DNA from: Neobacillus mesonae
GTDB lineage: Bacteria; Bacillota; Bacilli; Paenibacillales; Paenibacillaceae
Direction: 5' to 3'
Length of the DNA: 64,000 nt
NCBI GenBank assembly: GCA_023715865.1
Contig: JAMBOW010000002.1
Location: 1-64,000 of the forward strand
A program made the position numbers and the translations under genes. This document shows, piece by piece, positions 33,956-43,548 of the stretch (the first letter of the stretch is position 1; every line of letters starts with the position of its first letter). A model generated the notes under the pieces. The model worked only from the letters and a program-made list of their open reading frames with translations, was not told the origin of the DNA and searched no databases.

Positions 33956-35025
33956 GATACCGATTATGCATGATTCGATCCATAGTAGTTATCCTTATCC
34001 TAGCTCCTCTCTTGTCCGGATGCTGGAATATCAAAGATATCAATCACCGGTCTCTTCCGGTCATTATGGGCATTTCGCTTACAGAGCATAATCAGTACAA
34101 GGTATTCCTTGACATTCCCGCTATTAGTGAATCAAGTTCTTTGACAGTTGTATCGGATACAGGAGACACAATCAATGAAATCATTGACCGAATCAGCATG
34201 AACATGGAAACACAAGTAGATTTGCTGCACTTGAAAATTGTCGTGGTGGACAAGCGCTTTGCGGAGAGCGGCATGGGGGACATTGTTTCCGGATTCAACC
34301 GATCCAGCAATATTTCCTCCAAAACCTTATTTGTAATCAGCGATGAAAATTTAGAGGATTTCTTCAATAAAATGAAAGAAAAATCCAAAAACAGTGGAAA
34401 TATTCTTTATGATTTTTTCGAAAAAAACGCAGGATGGAACCCGCAGATGATAGACACAAGAATTTGGGAAATGTTTCGCAGCGTACACTCCTACACTCAC
34501 GATGTCATCGTTCCCATCATCCGCGCCGGCAGGTCTACGAGCATTGAGAATATGGGATCGGCCATTATTAAGAATGGAAAAATGAAAGGACGAATCACTC
34601 CGGAAGAGACACTGATGGCCAATGCCTTTCACGGAGAAAGCGTCCATGGAAAAGTGGAAGTGATGCGCAGCGCTACCGTTCAAATCATAAGCAATAGGTT
34701 AACTCATAAGAGCTGGACCGAGAATAGCATGCCTTTTCTAAGAAGTACCCTCCACTTGAAAGTGACCATACTTGATACCAGAGGCAGCCCGACCGAAGAG
34801 GAAATCACGAAAAATCTGGAGGAACTATTAAGTCATCGAATGGAGCATTTATTTCGAAAGACACAGGATGAGCAGGCAGACATACTTGCCCTTGGACAGT
34901 TTTTCCGGACTCGGCTGACTCGAGATCAATTAGAAGAATGGCGAAAAGAATATTTGCCAAAGCTTGACTTTAAATTCAAAGTAAAAGCAGTCATCGAGAA
35001 TAAGGGCAACTTAAAAAATCTATAA
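33952..35025 (+). CDS. Spore germination lipoprotein, GerC family (C subunit)
   Basis: A 357-residue lipoprotein with a signal ending LLSGCW (Cys24) and the GerC opening 'NIKDINHRSLPVIMGISL'. Middle and C-terminal GerC domains follow ('GSAIIKNGKMKGRITPEETLMANAF', 'LGQFFRTRLTRDQLEEWRKEYL'). It attaches to the outer face of the spore inner membrane and completes the A-B-C receptor. Its ATG overlaps the B-subunit stop (ATGA). A terminator follows at 35034. Confidence 0.96.
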   Translation: MRYRLCMIRSIVVILILAPLLSGCWNIKDINHRSLPVIMGISLTEHNQYKVFLDIPAISESSSLTVVSDTGDTINEIIDRISMNMETQVDLLHLKIVVVDKRFAESGMGDIVSGFNRSSNISSKTLFVISDENLEDFFNKMKEKSKNSGNILYDFFEKNAGWNPQMIDTRIWEMFRSVHSYTHDVIVPIIRAGRSTSIENMGSAIIKNGKMKGRITPEETLMANAFHGESVHGKVEVMRSATVQIISNRLTHKSWTENSMPFLRSTLHLKVTILDTRGSPTEEEITKNLEELLSHRMEHLFRKTQDEQADILALGQFFRTRLTRDQLEEWRKEYLPKLDFKFKVKAVIENKGNLKNL

Positions 35026-35033
35026 AATTGAAT

Positions 35034-35088
35034 AAAAAAAGGAAGCACAAAGCGAAACACATTCATTGAATCGCCAGCTTCCTTTTTT
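35034..35088. terminator. Bidirectional terminator
   Basis: AAAAAAGGAAGC ... GCTTCCTTTTTT, between the convergent ger operon and pucE. Confidence 0.88.
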
Positions 35089-35103
35089 GATGCTTACACA
35101 GGC

Positions 35104-35604
35104 TTATTCGGTGGCTTCCTCTACCCTGCTGCAGGCAGCCTGCTGCACTGCACGTATGATTCCTCCATAGCCGGTACACCGGCATAAATTACCGCATAGT
35201 GCTTTTTCTATCTGTTCCATCGTTGGATTTGGATGGGTATCAAGCAGTGATTTGGTGGAAAGAATCATGCCAGGTGTACAATATCCGCATTGAAATCCAC
35301 CTTCATCAATAAAAGCTTGCTGAATGGGATGAAGCTCTTCATCGTCTGCAGAACCAAGTCCTTCAATGGTAACGATTTGCTGTCCTTCACATTGGTAAGC
35401 CATCAGCAAACAGGAGTTTACCGGCTCGTCATTCATGAGAACCATACAGGCACCACATCGACCGATCTCACACGAAATCTTTGTTCCTGTAAGCTGAAGC
35501 CGATCCCTTAAAATCGTGACAAGCCGTTCGGCTGCCGGTACTTGAAGCCGTATTTCTTCCCCATTGATATTACAGCTCCAATCGATCGTCGCTCTTCCCT
35601 CCAT
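35104..35604 (-). CDS. pucE: Xanthine dehydrogenase, [2Fe-2S] subunit
   Basis: A 166-residue iron-sulfur subunit of a molybdenum hydroxylase. The N-terminal plant-type ferredoxin cluster has CEIGRCGAC and Cys in 'VNSCLL'; the C-terminal cluster has CGYCTPGM and CGNLCRCTGYGGI. It passes electrons from the molybdenum subunit to FAD. The ATG at 35604 overlaps the pucD stop (TGATG), which decides the start over a GTG three codons upstream. Last gene of pucA-B-C-D-E. Confidence 0.95.
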   Translation of the reverse strand: MEGRATIDWSCNINGEEIRLQVPAAERLVTILRDRLQLTGTKISCEIGRCGACMVLMNDEPVNSCLLMAYQCEGQQIVTIEGLGSADDEELHPIQQAFIDEGGFQCGYCTPGMILSTKSLLDTHPNPTMEQIEKALCGNLCRCTGYGGIIRAVQQAACSRVEEATE

Positions 35605-37895
35605 CACGACCACACCCCTTCCAATGTCTCAGTGAATATCGGCTTCATCAAAAGATTCCTATCGATTGGCAGCTTGTTCAGCCATACTCCTGTTGCCTGG
35701 AAAATTGCGCTCACGATCGCTGGAGCAAGTGCAACGGAACCGACCTCACCAATCCCTCTTGGACCAAAAGGATCATTCTCCGGCAAATTTTCAATCGCTT
35801 CGACATCCAGTCTTTTCTGCATATCCTGAATGGTCGGAATGAGATACGTATCCAAATTCGTTGTCATATACTCGCTGTTCTCCATGAGTGCATCCTCCAT
35901 CATTGTAAAGCCCAAAGCCATGCCGCTTCCGCCCTCAATCTGTCCGACGTATCCCATAGGATTGATTACTGGGCCTGCAGCAACAACATGCCTAATGTCC
36001 GAAGCCTTCACTTGCCCAGTCAGAGTGTTAACTTCAACCTCTGCCATTACCGCTGCATAGGTATATAAATAATGGCCGCCTACAATTTCATCCGGTGTTG
36101 TCGGGTAATTAAAATGAGTATCAAAGGTAAGCTCTTCTGCTGAAGCAAGCCTGGCAATATCGAGGAACGTCATCACCATACCATTGGCGCCTGTTTCTTG
36201 CTCCGAGTTCGACAGCCACACACCCCCGGGACCCATGGTAAGATCGGAGACAGGAATACCCGTTTCTTCACTGACAAGCGCTGTGATTTTGGCGGTAAAG
36301 GGAGTCTTCAATCGCTGCAGCGCCATCCAAGCCATCGTTGTTGATCGAGACGCCGTGCTTGAGCCGCTGTGAGGAACCCGGTCCGTATCGCCGATAACAA
36401 TCTCCAGATCAGCTGCTGTGCAGTGAAACAGTTCGCACAGCATGATTTCCAGTGTAGCGACGAGTCCTTGCCCGAATTCCTCATAGCTGAAGGCAGCTTC
36501 GATTTTACCAGCCTCATTTAGCCGCAGCCGCCCACCAGCAGGATCCGGAATACCATACCCGAGTCCTGCACCATGCATAGCTATGGCAGCACCTACTCCC
36601 TTCCGTACCCAGGGAGGAAGAGTCGCTTTCTGCTCATCTTTCCAGAGGTCCGAATGATGAACAGCCTCCCACACTTCCTGCAGTCCATTTGTAACTAAAA
36701 TTTGTTGGCCTAACGGTCCGGGGTCCCCGTTGTTTCTCAGGTTCCGCCTCCTAAGCTCCCATGGTTCTATACCAAGCAGGGCAGCTGCACGATCCATTTG
36801 TCCCTCCATGGCAAAGATCGCCTGATTTCCTCCAAAACCTCTGAACTCACCTGATACTCCATTATTGGTATATACAGATAATCCCTCCACATCAACATGT
36901 GGAATGGTGTATGGACCCATCGCATGTTCAGTAGCGAAGTTGAGTACCGGTGCTCCCAGTGTCGCATAAGCACCCGTATCTGCCGTAATTCGTACCCAAT
37001 GAGCAGTAATGTTCCCTTCTTTTGTAAAACCGGTTTCCATCTCAATTTTCATAGGATGACGTTTTAACCCTGCACGAACGGATTCTTTTCTGGAATTGTG
37101 AATCTTGACCGGCCGCTTGGTTTTTAGTGCAAGCAGAGCACCGTACGGCTGAACGTTTAATTCATCCTTTCCACCGAATGATCCTCCAATGGGACTTGAG
37201 ACGACACGGATCATCTCTTCAGGCATATGGAGAATTCGCGACAGCTGCATCCGGTCTTTATACCCATGCTGAGTCGGTGCATACACGCTAAGCCGCCCGT
37301 TCTCTTCGGGAACAAACAACCCGCCTTCAGTCTCCATATAGGTGTGCATTTGACGAGGCGTATAATAAGTTTCCTTAATTACATGATCACTTTGGCTGAG
37401 TACAGCTTCTGCATTTCCTTTCTTGACCTCCGTGCGATGAAGAACGTTTCCATGGGGATGGAGCAAAGGAGCGTCAGGCTTAATAGCTGCCTCCGGTGAA
37501 ATGAGCGGCGACAGCACTTCATATTCAACCTTGATTAAATGAAGTGCCGCTTCCGCTGTCTGCGGTGAATCAGCCGCAACAGCAGCGAGCGCATCGCCTG
37601 TATACCTGACAACTTCGTCGCAAAAGACGGGCTGATCCGGCGTAGCGATACCGAAGGCATTCATACCGGGTACATCCTTATGCGTAAGGACTGCATACAC
37701 ACCAGGCATCGCTTCTGCTGCTGAACTATCAATAGAAACAATTTTGGCAAATGGATGCCTGCTCCGAAGCACCCTTCCATATAACATCCCAGGCATCGAT
37801 TTATCAGTTAGATATTGCAGCGTGCCGGTTACTTTCTCTTTCCCATCTGGTCGGCGAACCCATTTCTTTCCGCTGTTTTCTTTGTTTAGCAGCAT
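35604..37895 (-). CDS. pucD: Xanthine dehydrogenase, molybdopterin-binding subunit
   Basis: A 763-residue catalytic subunit of the xanthine oxidase family, oxidising hypoxanthine and xanthine to urate. Recognisable parts are 'VTGTLQYLTDKSMPGMLYGRVLRSRHPFA' at the N-terminus, 'GGSFGGKDE' binding the pterin, 'SGEFRGFGGNQAIFAMEGQMD', and the active-site Glu in 'PRGIGEVGS' near the end. The ATG at 37895 has AAGGAGTG upstream and follows pucC by 24 bp. Substrate is inferred from the surrounding puc genes. Confidence 0.94.
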   Translation of the reverse strand: MLLNKENSGKKWVRRPDGKEKVTGTLQYLTDKSMPGMLYGRVLRSRHPFAKIVSIDSSAAEAMPGVYAVLTHKDVPGMNAFGIATPDQPVFCDEVVRYTGDALAAVAADSPQTAEAALHLIKVEYEVLSPLISPEAAIKPDAPLLHPHGNVLHRTEVKKGNAEAVLSQSDHVIKETYYTPRQMHTYMETEGGLFVPEENGRLSVYAPTQHGYKDRMQLSRILHMPEEMIRVVSSPIGGSFGGKDELNVQPYGALLALKTKRPVKIHNSRKESVRAGLKRHPMKIEMETGFTKEGNITAHWVRITADTGAYATLGAPVLNFATEHAMGPYTIPHVDVEGLSVYTNNGVSGEFRGFGGNQAIFAMEGQMDRAAALLGIEPWELRRRNLRNNGDPGPLGQQILVTNGLQEVWEAVHHSDLWKDEQKATLPPWVRKGVGAAIAMHGAGLGYGIPDPAGGRLRLNEAGKIEAAFSYEEFGQGLVATLEIMLCELFHCTAADLEIVIGDTDRVPHSGSSTASRSTTMAWMALQRLKTPFTAKITALVSEETGIPVSDLTMGPGGVWLSNSEQETGANGMVMTFLDIARLASAEELTFDTHFNYPTTPDEIVGGHYLYTYAAVMAEVEVNTLTGQVKASDIRHVVAAGPVINPMGYVGQIEGGSGMALGFTMMEDALMENSEYMTTNLDTYLIPTIQDMQKRLDVEAIENLPENDPFGPRGIGEVGSVALAPAIVSAIFQATGVWLNKLPIDRNLLMKPIFTETLEGVWS

Positions 37896-37919
37896 ATGCA
37901 GATCACTCCTTCTCACTTG

Positions 37920-38816
37920 CTATGACTTAAGCGACTCCCACAGACCGGACACAAGCAGATTTGAAGCTGTTTGTTTACGGTATTGCTGTGTTGCATACAA
38001 ATCAGTATAGGTTTCAAATTCCTCTGATATCTTGGTCGCAAGCTCTGGCAAAAAAGTCAGCTCTGCCTTTCGGCCGCGGAGCATGGTCTCACTTTGCGTT
38101 AATCTCATTGCATAACCGGAGCCTCCGCCAGCCGCAATAGAGACAGACATCCAATGTCCTTCTCTGTTCAGCACGCCGTGGAAGGCAACAGTGACCAGAG
38201 AGGGCGTAAATGCTTCTCTTCTTCCGATTTTTTTGAAAAAGGAGATCGACCGTTCCCCTTCACCTGTGTCCATCGTTCCTTTGGGTACATAGATATTCAG
38301 GAGAAGATCTGATGCATTCTGCTTGCCTTCCTTCCTCTCTTTAAGCCATGAAGCAAGGCTCTTTTCATCAAGACCCGCCTCGGTTCCCCAAAGAAGCGAG
38401 GCATCGTATACAAGAAGCGAAGGAATGGAATCACCAACTCCTGATGCGACATTACCACCAATTGTTGCTATATTTCGGATTGAGGGAGCAGCGATGGCTT
38501 CCACAGCTGCATGTACTAGATTAAATTGTTCCTTTAGTAGTGGATGTTCTCCACATAAACGCAGCGTACACATAGCTCCAATACTGAGCTTCTCTTCATC
38601 CTCCGAGATCGTCTTCAATTCTCGTATTCGATCCAGGCTGATCAGATGCTTCGGTACCTGAACGGTCCCCATCTCCCATTGCGTGCGCAGCAGGGTAGTA
38701 CCAGAAGCCCATAAATATCCTGTATTCAACTGTTCCGCAACATTTCTGGCCTCGGAAATATCTGACGGCTGCCATAGCGTCGGATAGGTGAATGGTTTTG
38801 GCTCACTCATCGCCAT
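37920..38816 (-). CDS. pucC: Xanthine dehydrogenase, FAD-binding subunit
   Basis: A 298-residue FAD subunit of the CoxM/PucC type: the N-terminal FAD domain with 'NTGYLWASGTTLLRTQWEMG' and the flavin-binding 'IRNIATIGGNVASGVGDSIPSLLVYDA', then the C-terminal CO dehydrogenase flavoprotein domain. It moves electrons from the Fe-S subunit to the acceptor. It lies 13 bp after pucB and 24 bp before pucD. Confidence 0.94.
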   Translation of the reverse strand: MAMSEPKPFTYPTLWQPSDISEARNVAEQLNTGYLWASGTTLLRTQWEMGTVQVPKHLISLDRIRELKTISEDEEKLSIGAMCTLRLCGEHPLLKEQFNLVHAAVEAIAAPSIRNIATIGGNVASGVGDSIPSLLVYDASLLWGTEAGLDEKSLASWLKERKEGKQNASDLLLNIYVPKGTMDTGEGERSISFFKKIGRREAFTPSLVTVAFHGVLNREGHWMSVSIAAGGGSGYAMRLTQSETMLRGRKAELTFLPELATKISEEFETYTDLYATQQYRKQTASNLLVSGLWESLKS

Positions 38817-38829
38817 TCTTTAACCCCCT

Positions 38830-39438
38830 TTAATCCTTATGTAAGCGTAGCTTCTCCTGAATAATATCAAGCTCTTCTCTCGTATCTGCATCGAAAAACA
38901 CATCTTGCTCGAATGAAATACCTCTGCCTTCAAACTGTCCGCCCCGAATTAATCTTCTTGCTCCCTCATCCCCTTTAAGAAGGCTCACTGACTCGAACAT
39001 GCTCTTGCTGAGCAGAATTGGGGGCTTCAGCTCATCTCTGTCTTGGGCGGCTACATAATCAAGTCTGGGCAGTGACATGTACTCGTAAATAAGCCGGTTT
39101 ATATGATTGCTCCGAAGAAGAGGCTGGTCTCCCAGCAGAATAACGGCAGAATCAGCACCTTTATCCTTTGCGAGCTCTATACCGTGCCGCAGGGAGTAAG
39201 CCATTCCAAGATGAGCATCTTTACATACGGTGAGGCTGACTCTGTCTTTATAGCTATTCAGCCATGTCAGGGAATCTTCTGGTTTAGCAACGACGATGAC
39301 GAAGTCAAGCTCTGAGGACAATGCCTGAGAGACGACAGCAGCACCCATTGAAACTCCGGAGCACAATGCTATAGCTACCTTGCTTTCACCCATTCGAAGA
39401 CTGCTTCCTGCTGCTAAAATGATTCCTGCTGTATGCAT
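38830..39438 (-). CDS. pucB: Molybdenum cofactor nucleotidyltransferase-like protein
   Basis: A 202-residue MobA/MocA-like protein expected to prepare the cytidylylated molybdenum cofactor for the xanthine dehydrogenase. It has the nucleotide-binding start AGIILAAGSSLRMGESK, 'ILLGDQPLL' as metal-binding strand and 'RDELKPPILLSKSMFESV' (the usual G-x-P-P is K-P-P here). It overlaps the end of pucA by about 50 bp, so the two are coupled, as in the B. subtilis puc operon. Confidence 0.92.
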   Translation of the reverse strand: MHTAGIILAAGSSLRMGESKVAIALCSGVSMGAAVVSQALSSELDFVIVVAKPEDSLTWLNSYKDRVSLTVCKDAHLGMAYSLRHGIELAKDKGADSAVILLGDQPLLRSNHINRLIYEYMSLPRLDYVAAQDRDELKPPILLSKSMFESVSLLKGDEGARRLIRGGQFEGRGISFEQDVFFDADTREELDIIQEKLRLHKD

Positions 39439-40453
39439 TTGCTGTCTCCTCCTTACCCGCTACATATCCTTGATTCTTCCCGCGTTTAATAGAGATAAGC
39501 TCAGCAGCTATAGCTACAGCGATTTCTTCCGGACCTTCGGAACCAATCGTAAGACCTACGGGAGCATGCAAGTGAGGAAGTGAATAAAGTCCTTCAGTCA
39601 ATTTGGAGGTTCTCGTGCGAGAACCGAGAATGCCTAGATATTTATAAGGAGTGCCTTGCAGCTTCTCGAGAAAAGTACGTTCATTAGGGAAATGATGGCT
39701 CAGCAGCAAAATATAATCCACGTGCTGGATATTGATACTTTCATAAATTTTTGCAGGAAAGCCGACAAACAGCTCAGCATTCGGGAACCGCTCAGCTGTA
39801 CAGAGAGCTTCGCGCCAATCCGCTACGAGCACCCGAAATCCGGAAGCCTGGGCAAGACGAACAACAGGAATAGAATCATTGCCTGCCCCGATAACGATGA
39901 GCCTCGGTTTCGATGAATAAGTATGACAGTAAAGCACTTCTCCTTCATGGCATTTTTGATTTGCTCCGAAGGAGTACACTTTCCCTCTTAATTCCACTCC
40001 TTCTTGGAGAGAAGGCGTAACAGATCGCAAGGAATACCTGCATACCCTTTGCTCTTCTTCTAACCAAAGTCTGGAGAATGTGACGGCATGCCCGAGATTT
40101 AGCAGCTTTGTCAGCTCTGACAGCATTTGTCTCAGCTCAGAGTCTACCGGTTCCAGCAAAATATGCAGCAGCCCCCCGCATCCGATATTCTCTCCCCAGG
40201 ACAGATCATCATCAGGACGCATATCATAGATCACTTTCTTAGGGCTGCCTGCAGCCATTACGTTTTCTGCGTGCAAAGAGAGATCTGTTTCAATACAACC
40301 CGGGCTGATACTGCCAATCATCTGTCCCTGCTCGGTAAACAGCATGGCTACGCCCTGCTTTCGGTAAGCATGACCTTCCACATAAACTGCGGTCGCAAGC
40401 ACAAGCTTTTCTCTCATTGACTCTGCAGCCATACAAATATCATGCATTTCCAT
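39386..40453 (-). CDS. pucA: XdhC/CoxI-family molybdenum hydroxylase maturation protein
   Basis: A 355-residue XdhC-type chaperone that binds molybdenum cofactor and helps load it into xanthine dehydrogenase. The N-terminal part has 'GSISPGCIETDLSLHAENV', with the CoxI-type Cys, and 'GENIGCGGLLHILLEP'; the C-terminal Rossmann part has 'RLIVIGAGNDSIPVVRLAQASGF', 'YKYLGILGSRTRT' and 'APVGLTIGSEGPEEIAVAIAAELI'. First gene of the pucABCDE unit; a hairpin between it and the deaminase gene marks the boundary. Confidence 0.93.
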   Translation of the reverse strand: MEMHDICMAAESMREKLVLATAVYVEGHAYRKQGVAMLFTEQGQMIGSISPGCIETDLSLHAENVMAAGSPKKVIYDMRPDDDLSWGENIGCGGLLHILLEPVDSELRQMLSELTKLLNLGHAVTFSRLWLEEEQRVCRYSLRSVTPSLQEGVELRGKVYSFGANQKCHEGEVLYCHTYSSKPRLIVIGAGNDSIPVVRLAQASGFRVLVADWREALCTAERFPNAELFVGFPAKIYESINIQHVDYILLLSHHFPNERTFLEKLQGTPYKYLGILGSRTRTSKLTEGLYSLPHLHAPVGLTIGSEGPEEIAVAIAAELISIKRGKNQGYVAGKEETANAYSRNHFSSRKQSSNG

Positions 40454-40505
40454 CAGAAACCCTCCTTTTTACTCAAAAACCTAACATGGCAGCAGGATGC
40501 ATAAA

Positions 40506-40529
40506 TACGAGCGACTTAAGCCGCTCGTA
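40506..40529 (-). terminator. Hairpin between deaminase gene and pucA
   Basis: TACGAGCG-N8-CGCTCGTA, perfect 8-bp arms, followed by TTTATG on the minus strand, 19 bp past the deaminase stop. The T-tract is short, so partial read-through into pucABCDE is likely. Confidence 0.6.
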
Positions 40530-40547
40530 TACGGAAAAACAAAATGG

Positions 40548-41882
40548 TTAAGAGATGTGCTTAATTCTCGACATTAACCGCGCAATACTTTGATCGGCTT
40601 CTCTAAGTACAATTCCTCGGTCCACCGTCTTGACTATACGGTCCTCAAGAACGACTTGACCGTCAATAATGACAGTATCTACATTGCTTCTCGTTGCCGA
40701 GTATACAACCCGGGAGTATATGTCAACCTCATGGGATGGATAGGTGTGAAAATCGTTTAAATCCAGCAGAATCACATCTGCTTTCTTACCTGCTTCGATG
40801 CTTCCGATATCTTTGGCCATGCCCAGCACCTCAGCACCGCCCATTGTTGCCATGCGCAGCACTGTTCTTGCATCCATAACCGTGGGGCCGTGCTCCACTT
40901 TATGAATCAGCGCCGTATAACGCATCTCCTGAAACATATCCAGATTGTTATTGCACGGGGCGCCGTCCGCTCCGATACCTACATGCACCTGACGGTTCAA
41001 TAGATCAGGAATATCCGCTATGCCGGAAGACAGCTTCATGTTCGATCCTGGACAATGTGTTACTTTCACATCCCGCTTGCGTATAATCTCCTTTTCTTCT
41101 TCACTGAGCCATACACAATGCGCCAGGATCAGGCGCTGATTCGCAAGGCCGATATGATCCAGATATACGACATTCCGCATCCCCCGTTCATTCTCAACCA
41201 GTTCAATTTCACCCTGGTTCTCCGAAGCATGAGTGTGGACCTTTACATTATAGTGAGCTGATAAATCGCGCACTTCTTTCAGCAGCTCTTCGGTGCAAGA
41301 TACGACAAATCTTGGACAGAATGCATACTGGATTCTGCCTCCGTCAAAGCCGTTCCATTTTTCCAGCAAATCCACGCTTCTCTGAATCGAATCCGAAGTC
41401 TTTTCCTGCAGCGGCAGAGGAACCTCATCGCCGTGATCCATCATCACTTTGCCGGAGAGCACTCTTATACCGCTTTGCGCCATCGCATGAAAGGCGGAAT
41501 CCGTGTAATGCACGGTTTCCATATCAAGAATCGTCGTTGTTCCGCTGGCGATGAGCTCCCCAAGTCCAAGCAATGCGGAGTAAAATACCGATTCCTCATC
41601 ATGAGCTGCTTCAAGCGGCCAGATTCGTTTGCGGAGCCAATCCATAAGCTCGAGATCATCTGCGCGTCCGCGAAACAAGGTTTGACACAAGTGAATATGG
41701 GTTTGTATGAATCCTGGAAGCAGCGCTTTGCCCCGGCCGTCAATGACGTGATCAGCCTTGAAATCAATATTCGCTGCAATCTCCTTGATCCGGTTATTTT
41801 CTATTAGCAAGTCACCAACCAGCACATCCTCATTTGGATTCATGGTGACGATTTGGGCTCCTTTAATGAGGATTGTTCCCAT
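40548..41882 (-). CDS. Amidohydrolase, purine-type deaminase
   Basis: A 444-residue metal-dependent deaminase of the TrzN/AtzA-MtaD group. Metal and catalytic residues are in 'PGFIQTHIHLCQTLFRGRADDLELMDWL', 'VKVHTHASENQGEI', 'LILAHCVWL', 'THCPGSNMKLSSGIADI' and 'GIGADGAPCNNNLDMFQEMRYTAL'. Similar enzymes are annotated as guanine, 8-oxoguanine, deoxyadenosine or S-adenosylhomocysteine deaminase. Its place between puc genes makes a purine base (guanine to xanthine) the best guess, not proven. It follows the gamma-glutamyltransferase-like gene by 70 bp. Confidence 0.85.
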   Translation of the reverse strand: MGTILIKGAQIVTMNPNEDVLVGDLLIENNRIKEIAANIDFKADHVIDGRGKALLPGFIQTHIHLCQTLFRGRADDLELMDWLRKRIWPLEAAHDEESVFYSALLGLGELIASGTTTILDMETVHYTDSAFHAMAQSGIRVLSGKVMMDHGDEVPLPLQEKTSDSIQRSVDLLEKWNGFDGGRIQYAFCPRFVVSCTEELLKEVRDLSAHYNVKVHTHASENQGEIELVENERGMRNVVYLDHIGLANQRLILAHCVWLSEEEKEIIRKRDVKVTHCPGSNMKLSSGIADIPDLLNRQVHVGIGADGAPCNNNLDMFQEMRYTALIHKVEHGPTVMDARTVLRMATMGGAEVLGMAKDIGSIEAGKKADVILLDLNDFHTYPSHEVDIYSRVVYSATRSNVDTVIIDGQVVLEDRIVKTVDRGIVLREADQSIARLMSRIKHIS

Positions 41883-41952
41883 TTGGACGACCTCCCCAGA
41901 TCTATCTATTTTTAGCAGCAGGTTCTCTCAAGCGTCCCCATGATGAGACCAT

Positions 41953-43548
41953 CTACCAGCCTATGGCAGCGCCGTCGCCACGCGGATCTGCAGCACCGCT
42001 AAGCATTCCATTTTCTAACACCATAATTCCCTGTGCCTGACCCATCAGTCCGTCCCACGGTCCAAGAGCTCGCACTTTATGTCCCATTTCTTCAAGTTCA
42101 GCAAGCACAGTCTCGTCAAAACGCTGCTCCAGCTTCAGTTCATCCCCGTCTTCTCCCCAGGTTCGTCCATATACCCAGCGTGGCAGAGATATAGCCTCCT
42201 GAATCGAATAACCATAATCCAAAACGCCCGTAAGCAGCGACAGCTGGGTTTGCGGCTGTCCTTCACCGCCCTGTGTACCCAAAAGCAGATAAGGCTTACC
42301 CTCTTTGAATACCATTCCGGGCATCAACGTATGAAAGGAGCGCTTACCCGGCTCAAGCACATTAGGCTCTCTCTCATCCAATGAGAAAAAAGAACCTCTA
42401 TTTTGCAGAATGATTCCGGTATCACCTGCCATATAAGCAGAACCAAAATCGAAGTAAAGACTTTGAATAAATGAAACCGCATTTCCTTCGCTGTCAACGA
42501 CTGCAGCATAGGCCGTGTCCTGCCCCATTGCTTTCGACAGCGCAGGGACTGCCTGATTGGGCGAACGCTTAATTTCCTCCCACCGCTTTTTTGCATAGGT
42601 TTTTGACAACAATTCCTTCAGCGGGATTTCCCGAAAATCCGGATCAGTCAAGTAACGGTCCCGGTCATGAAACGCCTTTTTGGTGACTTCTGTCATGAGA
42701 TGATAATAAGAAGAAGATAGACGGTCTACCTTCGAAACTTGAGTATGTTCAAGCATGTTCAGCATCATCAGCACGGAAAAGCCCTGCGAGTTCGGCGGCA
42801 TTTGATATACCTCGTAATCTCGGTAGGTGGTGGATATGGGCTGGGTCCACTCGCCTGCATGCCTCTCAAAATCCTCTCGTTGCAGGAACCCTCCGTCCTT
42901 TGTAATGGAGTCCGTCATGCGAACTGCCAGCTCACCTTTGTAGAAAGCATCTTTACCGCCGCTTTGGAGTGTTTTAAGCGAATCTGCCAGCTCTTTTTGT
43001 ACCAGTAAATCCCCTTCTTGCAGCAGATCTCCATCTTTTAAATAGATGGAAGAGAGTCCTTGATCTTCACGAATCAGCTGCTCATCCTTCAACATCCACT
43101 CCCGCAAATTGCGTGATACTGGACAGCCTTTCTCAGCATAGTTCACGGCAGGAGCAAGCAGCTTAAACCAATCCAACCTTCCAAATTTTTGCGAGACCTC
43201 CCACCAGGTGTCTACCATGCCCGGTACCGTTAGTGCACTGAGCACTCCGCGTTTAGGAATTGAATTTAGGGACATGCTCTCAAACATCTCTCTGGTCAGC
43301 ATTCCTGCCGAACGGCCGGAGCCATTATACCCAGTCAGCTGTCCGGATTCCGCGTTATACATAAGGAAAAAAGCATCTCCCCCCAGCCCAGTCATATGGG
43401 GATATACCACAGCCAAAGCCGCACTCACAGCAATAGCAGCATCATAGGCATTACCACCCTGCTCTAAAATCCTTGCGCCAGCGCTGCTTGCTAAATAATG
43501 AGGTGCTGTGACCATCACTTCCATGCCAGTTGGCATTTGGTTTAGCAT
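41953..43548 (-). CDS. Gamma-glutamyltransferase-like Ntn hydrolase (YwrD-like)
   Basis: A 531-residue protein of the GGT family without a signal peptide, so probably cytoplasmic. The expected self-cleavage nucleophile is the Thr at about residue 345 in QDTAYAAVVD; the next residue, usually Thr or His in glutathione-active GGTs, is Ala. 'GGDAFFLMYN', 'ILQNRGSFFSLD' and 'LLGTQGGEGQPQTQ' fit the YwrD branch. It is embedded in the purine operon with its start overlapping the pucG end. The substrate is therefore probably an amide or ureide of that pathway rather than glutathione; this is inference. Confidence 0.88.
   Translation of the reverse strand: MLNQMPTGMEVMVTAPHYLASSAGARILEQGGNAYDAAIAVSAALAVVYPHMTGLGGDAFFLMYNAESGQLTGYNGSGRSAGMLTREMFESMSLNSIPKRGVLSALTVPGMVDTWWEVSQKFGRLDWFKLLAPAVNYAEKGCPVSRNLREWMLKDEQLIREDQGLSSIYLKDGDLLQEGDLLVQKELADSLKTLQSGGKDAFYKGELAVRMTDSITKDGGFLQREDFERHAGEWTQPISTTYRDYEVYQMPPNSQGFSVLMMLNMLEHTQVSKVDRLSSSYYHLMTEVTKKAFHDRDRYLTDPDFREIPLKELLSKTYAKKRWEEIKRSPNQAVPALSKAMGQDTAYAAVVDSEGNAVSFIQSLYFDFGSAYMAGDTGIILQNRGSFFSLDEREPNVLEPGKRSFHTLMPGMVFKEGKPYLLLGTQGGEGQPQTQLSLLTGVLDYGYSIQEAISLPRWVYGRTWGEDGDELKLEQRFDETVLAELEEMGHKVRALGPWDGLMGQAQGIMVLENGMLSGAADPRGDGAAIGW

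Noticed and set aside
35104-37895. Carbon monoxide dehydrogenase (coxS/coxL) as identity of the molybdenum hydroxylase
   Set aside because: Neighbours are pucA, pucB and the ureide genes, and the characteristic CoxL active-site Cys motif was not seen; xanthine dehydrogenase fits better.
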